A stretch of DNA of 64,000 nt, from positions 46,704,569-46,768,568 of the forward strand of contig NC_088776.1 of the NCBI RefSeq assembly GCF_954871325.1, given 5' to 3'. Shown piece by piece: positions 11,736-23,200 of this stretch (positions are counted from its first letter, which is position 1; each line of letters opens with the position of its first letter). The translations under genes were made by a program, and so were the position numbers. The notes beneath the pieces are model-generated. The model saw only the letters and a program-made list of their open reading frames with translations, did not search any database and was not told the DNA's origin. The stretch comes from Gordionus sp. m RMFG-2023 (lineage: Eukaryota; Nematomorpha; Gordioida; Chordodea; Parachordodidae).

Positions 11736-12376
11736 CATATGCATAGCCTATCCTAATTTAATCACGTATTGTATTTCCCTCCCTTTTTAATTTTTTGTTT
11801 TTCCATATTGAATTGTAAAATATTTTTATTCCATATCTATCCTAAATTATTTTAATGTCAAGGTAAATTTTTTATAATTGTTTTTAAAATTATTATTCAT
11901 TATTTTGATATTTATTCTTCAATATAAAACAAGATTTACACTAATACATTCTAACATAAAAAATTCAAGAATAATTTCTTTCCCCAAATTTTAAAAATAT
12001 ATTTCGTTTTCTCATCTTTACTATTTTGAATTTTTCCCAATATATTGCATATAGATTCCTTCAAAAGTCAGGACAATCTGATAATTTTTGTTGTACTTCT
12101 AAATATGGCTTTATAAGTTTTATTAATAATTTTATATATGAAATTACTTCTTGAAGTGGATATTTTTGTGTTTGTTATATTATGTGAATTATTTGATATT
12201 ATGTTAGAAGTGTGTAAGCCCCTCTTAAAATTGTATCATTTTTTGTCATTCAATATACCATATCTAACCTACCTTAGTCAAATTATAAAATGTTATCATT
12301 TCAGGCTTGCTTGAATCATTTTTATCAACATTTTTATTTTGGTGAAAAGTGAAAGCACATCTTTTTTTTCTTTGAT
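11736..12376. other. Non-coding AT-rich stretch
   Basis: No exon, terminus or repeat could be supported here. Confidence 0.4.
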
Positions 12377-12704
12377 ATGATAATAATGTTATTTTTTCAT
12401 ATTCAGCTCAAATATAGATATTACATTATAATTAATTTTATTATATTTACTTTCAATATTTTGAACGATGTCTCGATTATAAAATACTTTATGATTTATA
12501 TACTAAAAAATGTGATGAATTATCAAGAATACCTGTTAAAGCTCATTATTACACAAAAATATTTAAAAATAATTTTAATATTGGATTTGATAAACCATTT
12601 AAAGATAGATGTGATAAATGTGAACATTTAATTAATAAAGAATATATGAATGAATAAGATATTTGAAATTACAATAAACACCATGAAGATTATGTTGAAA
12701 CTAG

Positions 12705-14559
12705 CAGGCGCGTACGCAGCGGGGGGGGACAGAGGGACAAATCCCCCCCCAAAACCAAAAAATGCAGATGCCGGATTATATTTTTCAAAAATATTATTGT
12801 TAATATTAATTTATATTTGTTAATATTTATTCTTATCTCATATAAACATATATATATATATATATATTATTTATCACATTCATCTACTAAGTTATTTTAT
12901 CAATCAATTTCGATTTCAAGTTTTCCTTGGCGTAATTTACCTATTATTTTCAAATTTTAGTGGCGTAATATTTATCTAAATTTCTAATAAAATAATAATT
13001 ATCTCTGAAACTCCTTGTCCAACAGGGAGAAAAAAATTGCAAGCTTGTCCAACGAGATCGAGTCTCCGCCACAGTAACAGCTATTTTGGAGTTAGAAGAG
13101 CTGATTATTAATGCTATTACTGAAATATCACAATGGCTTGAAAGAAATATTTCCTCAGAAGCAAGAAAATTATTGGATTCAATACTTATTCCAAATTTTT
13201 TTTCTCATTAGAATGTATTATTTAATTATACAACTATTTTATGTAATACTTTTAAAAACATAACATTGACTTGATTAAGAAGATGAGAATAGCGGAGAGC
13301 ATTTTATTAGAACTCAAGGAAATAGAGCTAGTGTTGTTGAAGAATTTCATATTTTATATGTTATTGTTGAGTCAAAAGCAGAGCTATACGTGTTAAATAT
13401 TTGTCCCCCTCGACTTGCAGCAAGCAAGCTCATCATCAAAACATTAATATAGGATCAGTAGAAGAGTATTATAAAACAAATGTCCCCTCTCCCAACCTTT
13501 TTCATATGGTGATAGAAAAAAAATATAAATATTTGTTATATTTTTATCATGAAGATGTTAAAATATCTTATGATGCCTTATTAGCTGAATAATATGATTA
13601 AAAGATTAACTATGGTTGATACAGTCCCAAAAAATGCTATGGATGCTTTTTATTTCAAACACATTTTAGATTATACTCCCAATTATTAAAATGGTTATAT
13701 ATATATTAGCAGCTCTTTAGTAAACTAATGAGAGAACATTCACTTTTTTAAGAAGAATAACAGAGCCTTGCAGAGGTACCATTTGCAGGACCAGGCCCAG
13801 ATTTTATTTTAAAATTTTTTCCGGCCCAGGTTTTTTTTAAAAAAATTTTCAGGCCCGGCCCGGCTGGTTTAGCCCGAATTTTTTAAAATAAATTATATTT
13901 ATTTTTGATATTTATAGCGAATAATGGCGATTTCAAATATTTGGTTTTAAAATATACAACTCGGCTCGGATACTTTTTCTTAAAAAATTTTCAGGCCCAG
14001 CCTGGGTGTTTTTAAAAAAAAAATTACGAGCCCGGCCAGGGTATATTTAAAAAAATTAAAATACGGTCCGGCTCAGGGGCCGGGCCTGCAAGTCTGTGAA
14101 AAACATACCTATGAAATACAACATCTGAAAGTAGATTGAATGATTTGGATCTTTTGAATATTCATAGACATTTAACGCCAAGCAAGGATTGATAATTGAA
14201 AAATTAGCTCAAAACATACAAAATACAATTATTCCTAAGAAACTTTTTGTGTATTAATTTATATTTACAACATTTAAATTTTTTATACTTTATATATTTT
14301 AAAAGCTCAAAAAATTCAAATTTCAATTTTGGGTCATTTAGGTGATTCATATCGTGGGTTATATTCACTTTATATTTTATGATTCACATTTAAATGCCGG
14401 TTTATATATATAATTTTTTTAATTCACATTAGTTTAAAATTGTGTATTAGAAAAGTTATTAATCCTAATAAATTTATGCTTAGTATTTTTAATTAAAAAT
14501 ATTATTTCTTAAAAAAATTTATTATCCCCCCCCAGACCAAATTCCTGCGTTCGCGCCTG
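12705..14559 (+). mobile_element. ZMYM1-like (DUF4371-type) hAT element inserted in an older transposase
   Basis: Terminal repeats CAGGCGCGTACGCAG (12705-12719) and the reverse complement of CTGCGTTCGCGCCTG (14545-14559) are flanked by GAAACTAG / AAAACTAG (7 of 8 matching). Poly-C/G tracts (12720-12760, 14526-14535) mark both ends. Plus-strand coding remnants include SVEEYYKTNV (13450-13490). The C-terminal RLNDLDLLNIHRHLTPSKD (about 14133-14190) lies beyond the 13761-14098 insertion, so the ORF was interrupted there. Much of the 5' coding part is missing or decayed. It is non-autonomous. Confidence 0.75.
13761..14098. mobile_element. CGGGCC-family MITE nested in the ZMYM1-like hAT
   Basis: 338 bp with ends CAGAGCCTTGCAG (13761-13773) and CTGCAAGTCTGTG (14086-14098), matching the CAGAGACCTGCAG family ends. 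The interior consists of AGGCCCGGCC-type motifs separated by A/T runs. It splits the host hAT ORF between the codons for the ...RRIT region and KTYL, so it inserted after that element. No coding sequence. Confidence 0.8.
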
Positions 14560-14899
14560 AAAACTAGTATTGAAAGAGGTATGGATAGAATAATAGCTTA
14601 GTCAAAAATTTTTTTAGTCATATCATTTGACCTTCAAAATGTTATAACATTACCAAGATCTGAGGTTTGGTCTTCATATAAAAATAATTTGAAAAATGAG
14701 ATAAAGATTTCATAATTGATCACATAAACACCATTCCAAAAGTCTATTCACATTACAGGCAAAAATATTCTTAGGAGTACTTGAGAGAAGTCTCCATTAT
14801 AAAATACCTCGATTTATATTCTAAAAAATGTGATGAATCATCATGAATTTCTGTTAAAGATAATTATTACATGAATAAATTAGAAATAATCAAGATATA

Positions 14900-15470
14900 G
14901 TGTTCATTCCAATGATATGAAGTTATTATTTATATATATTATTAAATTCTAATAAAAAAATATAAATGAAGTATTTTGAACATCAAAAATAAATCATAAA
15001 GTGTTATAATTGCTTCACTTGCATTTTGATTTTATCAAATAAATTTTATATTAAAAAATTTTTTTTTAGGTAATAATTAATTAACAATGATAAATTATCT
15101 CTGAAAATTTTAATTAAATTGATCAATAAGTTTTTCCTATATTTGATTTTAATGTTTTTTCTCATTTTAAACATTTGCGCAAGTGGCACACTCCAATTCT
15201 TGACCGATGATATATAATATTGGTGCCGTTCTCTTCTAGAAAAAGAAAAAAGAAAACTAACGATCATGGATCATTAAAAAAAGGTAAAAAAAAATAAATA
15301 TATTTGTATGTAATGTATAAAATTAAAAATAAGAAAGTAGAGAAAAATTGGAATAGATGGAAGGGGAAAAAAGAGAAATTTAAATGCAATATGTTTTGAA
15401 AAGATAAATAATGTATGAATTTAAATAAAAAAAATATTAATAGATAGCTAGCAGAATTTCTGCACAAGTA
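14900..15470. other. Non-coding, A-rich/T-rich stretch
   Basis: Contains a 30-bp match to the terminus of the 4110/11535 repeat at about 15180-15210. The long minus-strand open frames at 15046-15467 are low-complexity, F/L/Y-rich translations of A-rich DNA and are not accepted as genes. Confidence 0.45.
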
Positions 15471-15477
15471 TCTAATA

Positions 15478-17390
15478 TACTTCTTCCATTACAATTTGGG
15501 ATTGGTACGAGCTCAGGCTGTAAAGCAGCTGCACATATAACGCGCATTTATGCTCAAAATACCACAGCTGTCCAACATCTTGTAAAGATCGATTTTATGC
15601 TTACAAAAGTATTCATAGACAAGCAATAATCTAACAATTTATAAAACATTTCTCACTTTTCACAAACTATATCCTCTCATCTTATAAGAAACCATCACAT
15701 TTGGTATTTGGCCATCATATCATAACCTCTTCCGAAGGTATTCAGCAAGGTGATCCCCTAGGCTTCATATTATTTTGCCTTGGTATCCATGATTTGATTA
15801 CTAAAATAAACAATAACTGCACGCTACCCTTACACTTATGGTATATTGATGATGGGGTCATATCTGGCGAATCTGCAGAGGTAATAAAGGTTATCAATAT
15901 TATTAAGACTTCTACTGACAGCCTGGGACTCGAAATTAATCAAATCAAAACTGAGCACTGCGATGTTAATACAATTCCGTAAAACGTTTTTGGTTTTGAG
16001 CATGTCCCCTTGAAAAATCTATCACATTTGGGCTCCGCCATTGGTGAGGAGTCAATGAATTCTTTTTTTTTAGCTATATGGACGATATCTTTGAAAATTT
16101 AAAAAGCATTCTTCCTTGTCTTTCGGCTCACAAGGCCTTTTTTTTAATTTGGAATTTCTTTAACATCCCTATAATCCTTTATGCCCTACGATCGAGCCCA
16201 TTATTTTTAGAGAGGGAGCATTCAGTGAGATTCGAAACCAGAATAAATGTCATCCTTAGCGACTGCTTAAATATCAAATTTACAAGCATAGCTTGGCATC
16301 AAGCCACATTTCCTTCGAAACATGGCGGCCTTGGTATAAGATCCCCATTGTCGATCTCAATATGTGCCTTCATTGCCAGCCACCTTCAGGCACGTATTAA
16401 TTGACTAACATCTATCGGTTCACGATCCTTTTTTGAATACAGCTAAGATAGAATGGGCAAAATCCGTCACAACCTCAACCCTATTTCCGATCTCTGTGAA
16501 GCAGAAGGATTGGGATTTACCACTTGTGAAAAACTCCGTTGATTACCTTATTTCGAGTCTCTCACCGTGATCCACATTGAACTTATTAAAGATCGGGGAT
16601 ATGAATTTTTAGATGTTATTCCATCTACCAATCTCAAACTCGAATTAGACAACCATGAGCTCAGTTATGCTTTATGTATAAGGCTCAACATTCCCTTTTC
16701 ATTACCATATAAATGCAGCAAATATCATACTGTTGATGAAAATATAGCGCTTCATCCTCTACATTGCAATCGTAATCCCGGCCGGCAAACTTGACATTTT
16801 GCAATCAAATTATATCTCTTGCACTTAGGTCAGCTGGTTTTCCTACCTATTTTCCGATAGTAGGCGTCCTGATTGGATCACACGTATTCCATGGTCTCAA
16901 GGAAAGTTTTTAATATGGGATTTCTCTTGTCTGGACACTAACTCCCCCTCTAATTTTAACAAGGACGCTCTGAACAGAGCTCAAAATTTTAAGATCAGCA
17001 AATACAGCGCTGATTCCTCAAATTACATATTCATACCCATCATTTGCTCCACCTTAACTACATATGGTGATTTGGCTAAAAACTTTTTTAAAGACGTTGG
17101 CCGCCTAATTAGAAAAAATTATGGGGAGCCTCGCGAAGGTTTTTACTTAATGCAGAGGATCGCAATAGTCATTCTTAAGGCTAATTATGATTGTTTTATT
17201 AATTAGATCTCTCTTGATGATTAGATGAAGGAGGTTTTGAATAATTTCTGCTGCTTTCGCTTTTATTTGTTTATTTAGTATTATGCCTCAATATTGTCCT
17301 TTTGTTATTATGATTTTTTTTTTCGCAATTGTTTACTAATTATATATTTTTCATATATAAATATAAATACTATATTAACAAAAAAAAAAT
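15478..17390 (+). mobile_element. LINE (non-LTR retrotransposon) remnant, RT and C-terminal region
   Basis: 5'-truncated ORF2-like sequence. At 15490-15600 it reads SSGCKAAAHITRIY and then HLVKIDF, the start of the RT palm. At 15701-15982 it has EGIQQGDPLG and LWYIDDGVISG, with the catalytic YIDD. At 16078-16404 comes the post-RT region with SAHKAFFLIWN, LRSSPLFL and FPSKHGGLGIRSP. At 16860-17200 comes a conserved C-terminal block (RPDWITRIP, KFLIWDFSCLDT, RLIRKNYGEPREGF). Several frame changes and stops make it dead. An A-rich tail is present near 17381-17391. The clade was not determined. Confidence 0.85.
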
Positions 17391-17394
17391 TAGA

Positions 17395-19330
17395 TGAATT
17401 AAAAATTATAAATTTATAAATTAATTGATTTTATTTTAGAAATTGGAAATTATATGAATTTAAAAATGATATAAAATGAAAGGAGTTTATATTAATTAAG
17501 CTATAAAAATAAAATGTTAAGAAAATATTTATATACATGAAGTTTAGATTAAGCATAAATATAAGATTGAGGTTAAGCATTTAATATATAAAGTATGATT
17601 GAAAGTTGAAGAAGTTGTGGGTTAAGATGTTTTGATATTTAGTTAAAATTTTAGATATATAAATGAGTAATAGTATAATATTTTATATATATATTAATAG
17701 TTTATATAGTTGAAAGAATTAAATTTTAAATGTATAATATAAAAGTAAAGTTAATGAGAATTGTAAAAAATTATAAAGAAAATTTGGTTCCAATTAAAAA
17801 GGAAGAGAGGGGAGTAATAGTATAATATTTTATATATTTTAATATAGTTTAATATTTTATATATATTAATAGTTTATATTGTTGAAAGAATTAAATTTTA
17901 AATGTATAATATAAAAGTAAAGTTAATGAGAATTGTAAAAAATTATAAAGAAAATTTGGTTCCAATTAAAAAGGAAGAGAGGGGTGAAATTCAATAAAGT
18001 GTTTATTTTAAAAAATGAATTTTTATAAGTTATTTGAAAATTTATATTTGAAAATTGAGCAAATAAAAGATAAGAGAGAAAATAAAGTATGGGTTTAATA
18101 GGTTTTCAATTATCTTAATTGAGCAAATTAAAATAGATGATAAAAAGGTTAAGCATGGGTTTAAAAGAGTTTCTTTTTTAGGTTTATTTTAGAGGTTGGT
18201 GGTATATAAATGGAACAACCATTATATATTACTGTGATATAGGTTTAGTTTTAAAAGTTAATATAAATGGAGGAACCATTATATATTGCTGTGATAAAAG
18301 TTTACGTTTAAATTTTTTTTGGGGGAACCATTGGATATGGTATAAATTACTATGATAAAAGTGTACATTTGGGAAAAATTTTTGGAACCATTGGCTAAGA
18401 TAGGGGTAATAATAATTTTTGTGTAATATGTTTTGATTTTAATTTTTAAACATAGTGTTTTGATAGTAATTTTTTGTATTATTTTGTAAACCTTAAGACT
18501 CATAATGGTGGTATAGGTTTTCCGTCATAGGAAATGGAGACCTAACGTTATGCAGGACAGAAAAGATTGCTTAATATTTAATTTTGGGATTATTATTAAT
18601 ATAAAAATAAATTTGAAATATAGTGTAAAAAAAGAATATAGTGACAATATTGATATTTTTTTTAAAAAAATGATGAAATGAAAATTATGAAACATTTTGC
18701 TAATGTATTTTAAAAAAATGAAATGAAAATTATAGATATGAAATGTTTTAATATTGTTGTATATAAAAAAAGAGTGATAAATAATAAAAAGAAAAAAAAT
18801 ATATGTGCTGAAATAAAATGTATGCAAATTCCAGATATGAAAGTTAGATTTAATAAACTTATACTAAGATGAATTGAAAGTCAAGAATGGGTCATAAATA
18901 GTTTAAGTTTTTAAAAGAAGTATAATATTAAAGGTTTATATATATATATACATGCATAATATTGTGTGTATATGAAGGTAAATTAATAAAAATATTTTTG
19001 ATTTTATATGTATAAATGTGGATTCATATATATATGTAAAGGATAATAATGGAGGAAGCCATTAGATAATAGAATATTTTTATGTTTAAAGAGGAAGCCA
19101 TTAGATGATATTAGAATATTTTTATGTTTAAAATTTTGAAAGTTATATAAATGAAGGAAATTTGTTATTTAATATTATTTTGGAACCAAGGAAAAGGGAG
19201 GAAAGGAATCCATTATATAATAAAGTCTCATGTGAATATTGGGATCAGAAATTTTGCTAATATCTGACAGGGAAAATGTTAAAAGAAAAAAATAAAGTAT
19301 ACATTTTGGATATAGTTAAAAATAATAATA
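17395..19330 (+). other. G-over-C skewed, purine-rich region with degenerate GGAACCATT repeats
   Basis: Over nearly 2 kb the plus strand has very few C and many G and A. This is unlike the flanks. Around 18200-18400 a motif near GGAACCATTATATATTGCTG followed by GTGATAAAAGT recurs three to four times. Diverged versions (GAGGAAGCCATTAGAT, GGAACCA) continue at 19040-19220. No open reading frame on either strand is convincing. It could be a decayed satellite, a non-coding transcription unit or an unknown element interior. Confidence 0.45.
17640..17986 (+). repeat. 172-bp tandem duplication
   Basis: The block from the GTAATAGTATAATATTTTAT part through TTGGTTCCAATTAAAAAGGA is present twice in direct orientation, offset 172 bp (for example TTGGTTCC at 17784 and 17956). 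The copies are nearly identical apart from a short insertion, so the duplication is recent. Confidence 0.85.
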
Positions 19331-20206
19331 TTTGACTGACTTATTCTTTGTAATATTTTGCCCAATCAACTACAATGATGCTGGATTAATGATACCAAGC
19401 TTAAGATAGAATGAACATGACTGACCAATGATGCAATGGATCAATCAAGCTATGACTCATTAACCATTAAGACTTAATGACAATCAACAGTACAATATCA
19501 ATCAAGCTATGACCCGAATGCCGTTAATTATAATCAACAACTCAATGACAATTATATATGAAAAATATAGAAATTCCTGGAACAGAAAAAAGAAAATTAA
19601 TAATAATAATAATTTTTATATTTCTTTTTGATCATATATTAGAATTTATGTAGGTATTTACTTACACTATATTTATATATACGTAAGTTGTATTCTTTAC
19701 CCCCCCCCCTATTTGTATCTGTCGAAATATAATTATGGACGTTTTCAATTGATTTCGAAAAAGAGATATATACATTTTTTTATCTTTGTTTTTAGATTTG
19801 TATTATGTGATAATATTATTATTGGTAATATATTTATGAAATAAAAGAAATTGTGGAATTATTTTTGGGAACCATTATAAAACTAAAGATTTAATGTTTT
19901 ATCATACAGTCGACGGAATAAAAGGTAAGGTTCAATTTATATAAAAATTTTAAAAGTATACTTTTATTTTTTAATAATAAAAATAAATCAAATTCCCCTT
20001 TACATTTCATAATACATACTTAGTACAATCCACTATCTCTATAGTTTTTAGAAGTTTGATCTTAGAGAGTGGGTTGCGTTGTTACTAGTGTTTATTATCC
20101 ATTTATTTATATCAAAAATACTTCAATTAATATATAAATTTTAGAAACAAATAAAACAAATCTATAGAAAATGAGAGTAAATAAAATATATTCAAATTGT
20201 TATACA
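19331..20206. other. Non-coding stretch downstream of the ZC3H14-like gene
   Basis: Contains two copies of CAATCAAGCTATGAC (about 19444 and 19500) in an unusually C-containing 200-bp patch, and a diverged copy (about 19707-19865) of the sequence at 11355-11520. There is also a C10 run near 19701. No exon supported. Confidence 0.4.
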
Positions 20207-23200
20207 TTATAAATTGATTCTACCTCGGTGAGTATTTTGATTTCCTTCATAGTCTTTCCTTAATTTGCAACGCAAATCAGTGCCTTGTAAAGCTTTCAAA
20301 AATAATTCTTGTGATGGCCGATTTTGCCTATTAATATGACAATATATTAAACTTGTATAGTCATAAATGTAAAAAATTTAAAGTTACTGTCACAATTATA
20401 TATGATTGGAGCTTGATCTATAAAAATTAGGGCTGTGCCGATATTAAATATCGGATCGATACCGATATTTAACGTTTTCCAAAAATATCGGATCGGATTG
20501 ATACCTGTAAAAAACAGATCCGATCTTTATACTTTTCTTTTTTGTTATTTTATATATATTAATTTACATTATTAATATTTTTTAAATAAATTTTTTAAAA
20601 CAATGCAAATGCACAACACCCCTTAAATTTTATTTATTTTTTAAATAGATATATAGTATTTTAATTATTTTTTAAATAGATATATAGTATTTTAAAAGTT
20701 TTTTATAAAAATAGAAAGGAACATCCAAAGTTTTATTTATTTTAAATCTTTTTAAATAATAACGCCAATTTTATTATTTATACTTTAAATAAAAGAATAT
20801 TATTAAATATGGTATCTGAATTATGGGAATATTTTACAAAAGGCAAAGATAATTTAGCAAAATGCGTTATTTGCAGAATTCTAATTTCACGGGAGGAATA
20901 ATGAAAAATTCATTTAATACTACCAATATCCGTAAACTTATTTTAATTATTGTAGAAATAAAAAAATTAAATTAAATGCATAATTCGATTTTTTGCATAA
21001 AAAATATTGATTTCATAATTACATTTGGTTTAATTGGGGGTGGTGAAAAATCAATATAAATATCGGATCGAATCGGTGAAAAATATGTGGATCGGCACAG
21101 CCCTAATAAAAATGTAAATCAAATAACATCTTCGTATTAAAATTTTAGAATCAAATGCGATTAGTTTTTGTATGAATAGTGAGCTATTATTCAATTGAAT
21201 TGGAAAATTACATTTATTTAAATGTTGAAAATGATAAAATGAAATATTCCTTTAAAAAAATGATAAAAAGTGTGGAGACAAAGTTAAAAAATAATAATAA
21301 AAAGTTCCATAATGAATATGTTATATACGTACAATTTAATCCAATAACGAAAATAATTCGATGATTAATTTTTTTCACTATTCATAATAGAGTAAATTAT
21401 TATATGTAATGTTTTAGTCACGTGTTTTATCTGAATTAAGTATGTGTTATTCTTAAGGCTGAATCGATAATTTTGCCGATATTAATTAATATAGAAATGT
21501 ATCTCAAGAGTAAGCATAAGATTGGACGCTTAAATTATTGTAAAAAGGTATTAGAATCGGCCGACTAAAAATCTGTTGTTAAAAACCAATTCAAAATATA
21601 AGCTGACTTCATTTGGTGATCCTGACTCTCCTTAAAATATTTATGTTTTATAACTTATTTAAAGTATCATTAACATTCCAAGATGGTTATACATCAAAAA
21701 TATTACTGCTTCCTATCTTATGTTAATTATACATATTTATAAACAGGCCATTTTAATTTAAAAAAAATATAAGTACGTTTCTAGTTATATCTTGTATTCA
21801 AGAGTTAATATATGAATTTCCAAATATTCATGCATATTTCAAATTCTGCAATAGTATAATGTGTATGCCACTCAATCCGTTCAAGGTGGCTCTGCTTAGT
21901 AATTTTTTGAAATATAATTGTGATAAATTTATTAATTTTGAATAAAATTTATTCCTAATTTAAAACTTTTTTAAATTGTAGTTAAAAATTTGTAACAGTT
22001 TTTTTGAATAGTTAGCAAAATTATTATTTTAAAAGCGTTACATTTTATTGTATGGTTTAAGTCCAAGGATATTTCAGAAATTTAAAATGGGTAGTTGTTT
22101 TAATTTATTTATACTAAATTAGATTGAAATTTTTTCCCAATACTCAAATTTATACTAAACCCATTGAAGAAATATAAATAATCCTTTAGAGAATATAATA
22201 TGTAGACCTGTGCTTTTTTGGGTATGCCGAAAACGCCACCGTTTATTAAAGTCACGCTGGCGGTGGGTCATGGTTTACACAGGTTACATTAGATGGTATT
22301 AAAAAGGTAACTGTTGTTGAAAATCTTATTAAAAGAATTAGAGAAATTATTAATGCTATAAGATATAAAGCTGCAGAGATGAAGATATAAAGCTGCAGAG
22401 ATGAAGATATAAAACAGCAGAGATTGAATTTGAGGCAGATCAAAGAAAAAACTTAGGTACAAAAGATCTAACATCAAACATGTTAGACCTTGATAGCACT
22501 GATCCATACTACCCATTTTTAAATATTTTTCACGCATATGAAAACCTTAAAATTAAATGTCCCAACACGTTGGTATAGTATATTAATTATGCTAGAAAGC
22601 ATCTGGATTAAATAAGAATTTAATTAAAAATGTTTTGAAAAGAATTGTGAAATACTTTATCAAATTATCAAACTATGAATCTGATCTGGTATAAAAACTA
22701 TTAGCATTTCATTTAAAGAAACTGTTGAATTTCTATCAGTAAAAAAAGGGCCTATGTTAAACTTAGTGTTACTTTTTAGAGGTGAAATTGAAACACATTT
22801 AATAGTAAATGATAGTGTTAGTTCTAAAATCAAAGGAAAATATGCTAAAAAAATTTAAGTTACGATTTCCAGTTTGTAATCTGCAAATAATATAAAAGTA
22901 TATTCATTTATTTAATCTATTTTTTATTTAAAAAATTATCTAGGTATTGATTTCTCTTTTAAATCCAAGATTTCAAAAATTGGCAATTAATAGAACAAAA
23001 TCACTCAGCTTCAGAATTTATAATAAAACATTTTAAACTTATAGAGAATGATGATATTCAGGAGAGAATGATGATATTCAGGTAGTAAATATAGATATTG
23101 AGGATCTAATGGAATTATTAAATTCAATTATTTGACAAAATAATAAATAAACATTCAACAAATACAAATTATGATTTCACTTTAGATGACAGAACAAGAA

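Larger units (their letters stand above)
12378..14900 (+). mobile_element. Unassigned DNA-transposase relic split by the element at 12705-14559
   Basis: Left piece (about 12470-12700) codes KCDELSRIPVKAHYYTKIF, NFNIGFDKPFKDRCDKCE and NYNKHHEDYVE. This is the pattern of a transposase-like family that I know from insects and crustaceans by a paired-cysteine block followed by a FDLQ motif. The right piece resumes immediately after the inserted hAT at about 14568 with ERGMDRI, ISFDLQNVITLPRSEV and SSYKNNLK, the expected continuation. At 14789-14890 a diverged second copy of part of the left piece follows. I cannot give the superfamily with confidence. The reading frame has stops. Confidence 0.55.

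Noticed and set aside
15046-15467. Two overlapping minus-strand open frames next to the LINE
   Set aside because: Low-complexity F/L/S/Y sequence, no splice or similarity support, and it spans a known dispersed-repeat terminus.
18525-18827. Minus-strand 100-residue open frame, hydrophobic
   Set aside because: It is an F/I/Y/L-rich translation of A-rich, purine-skewed DNA with no motif. The skew, not coding, keeps it open.
22252-22537. Two minus-strand frames (Leu/Ile/Ser-rich)
   Set aside because: They are the reverse of the plus-strand hAT coding remnant and include a 21-bp internal duplication.
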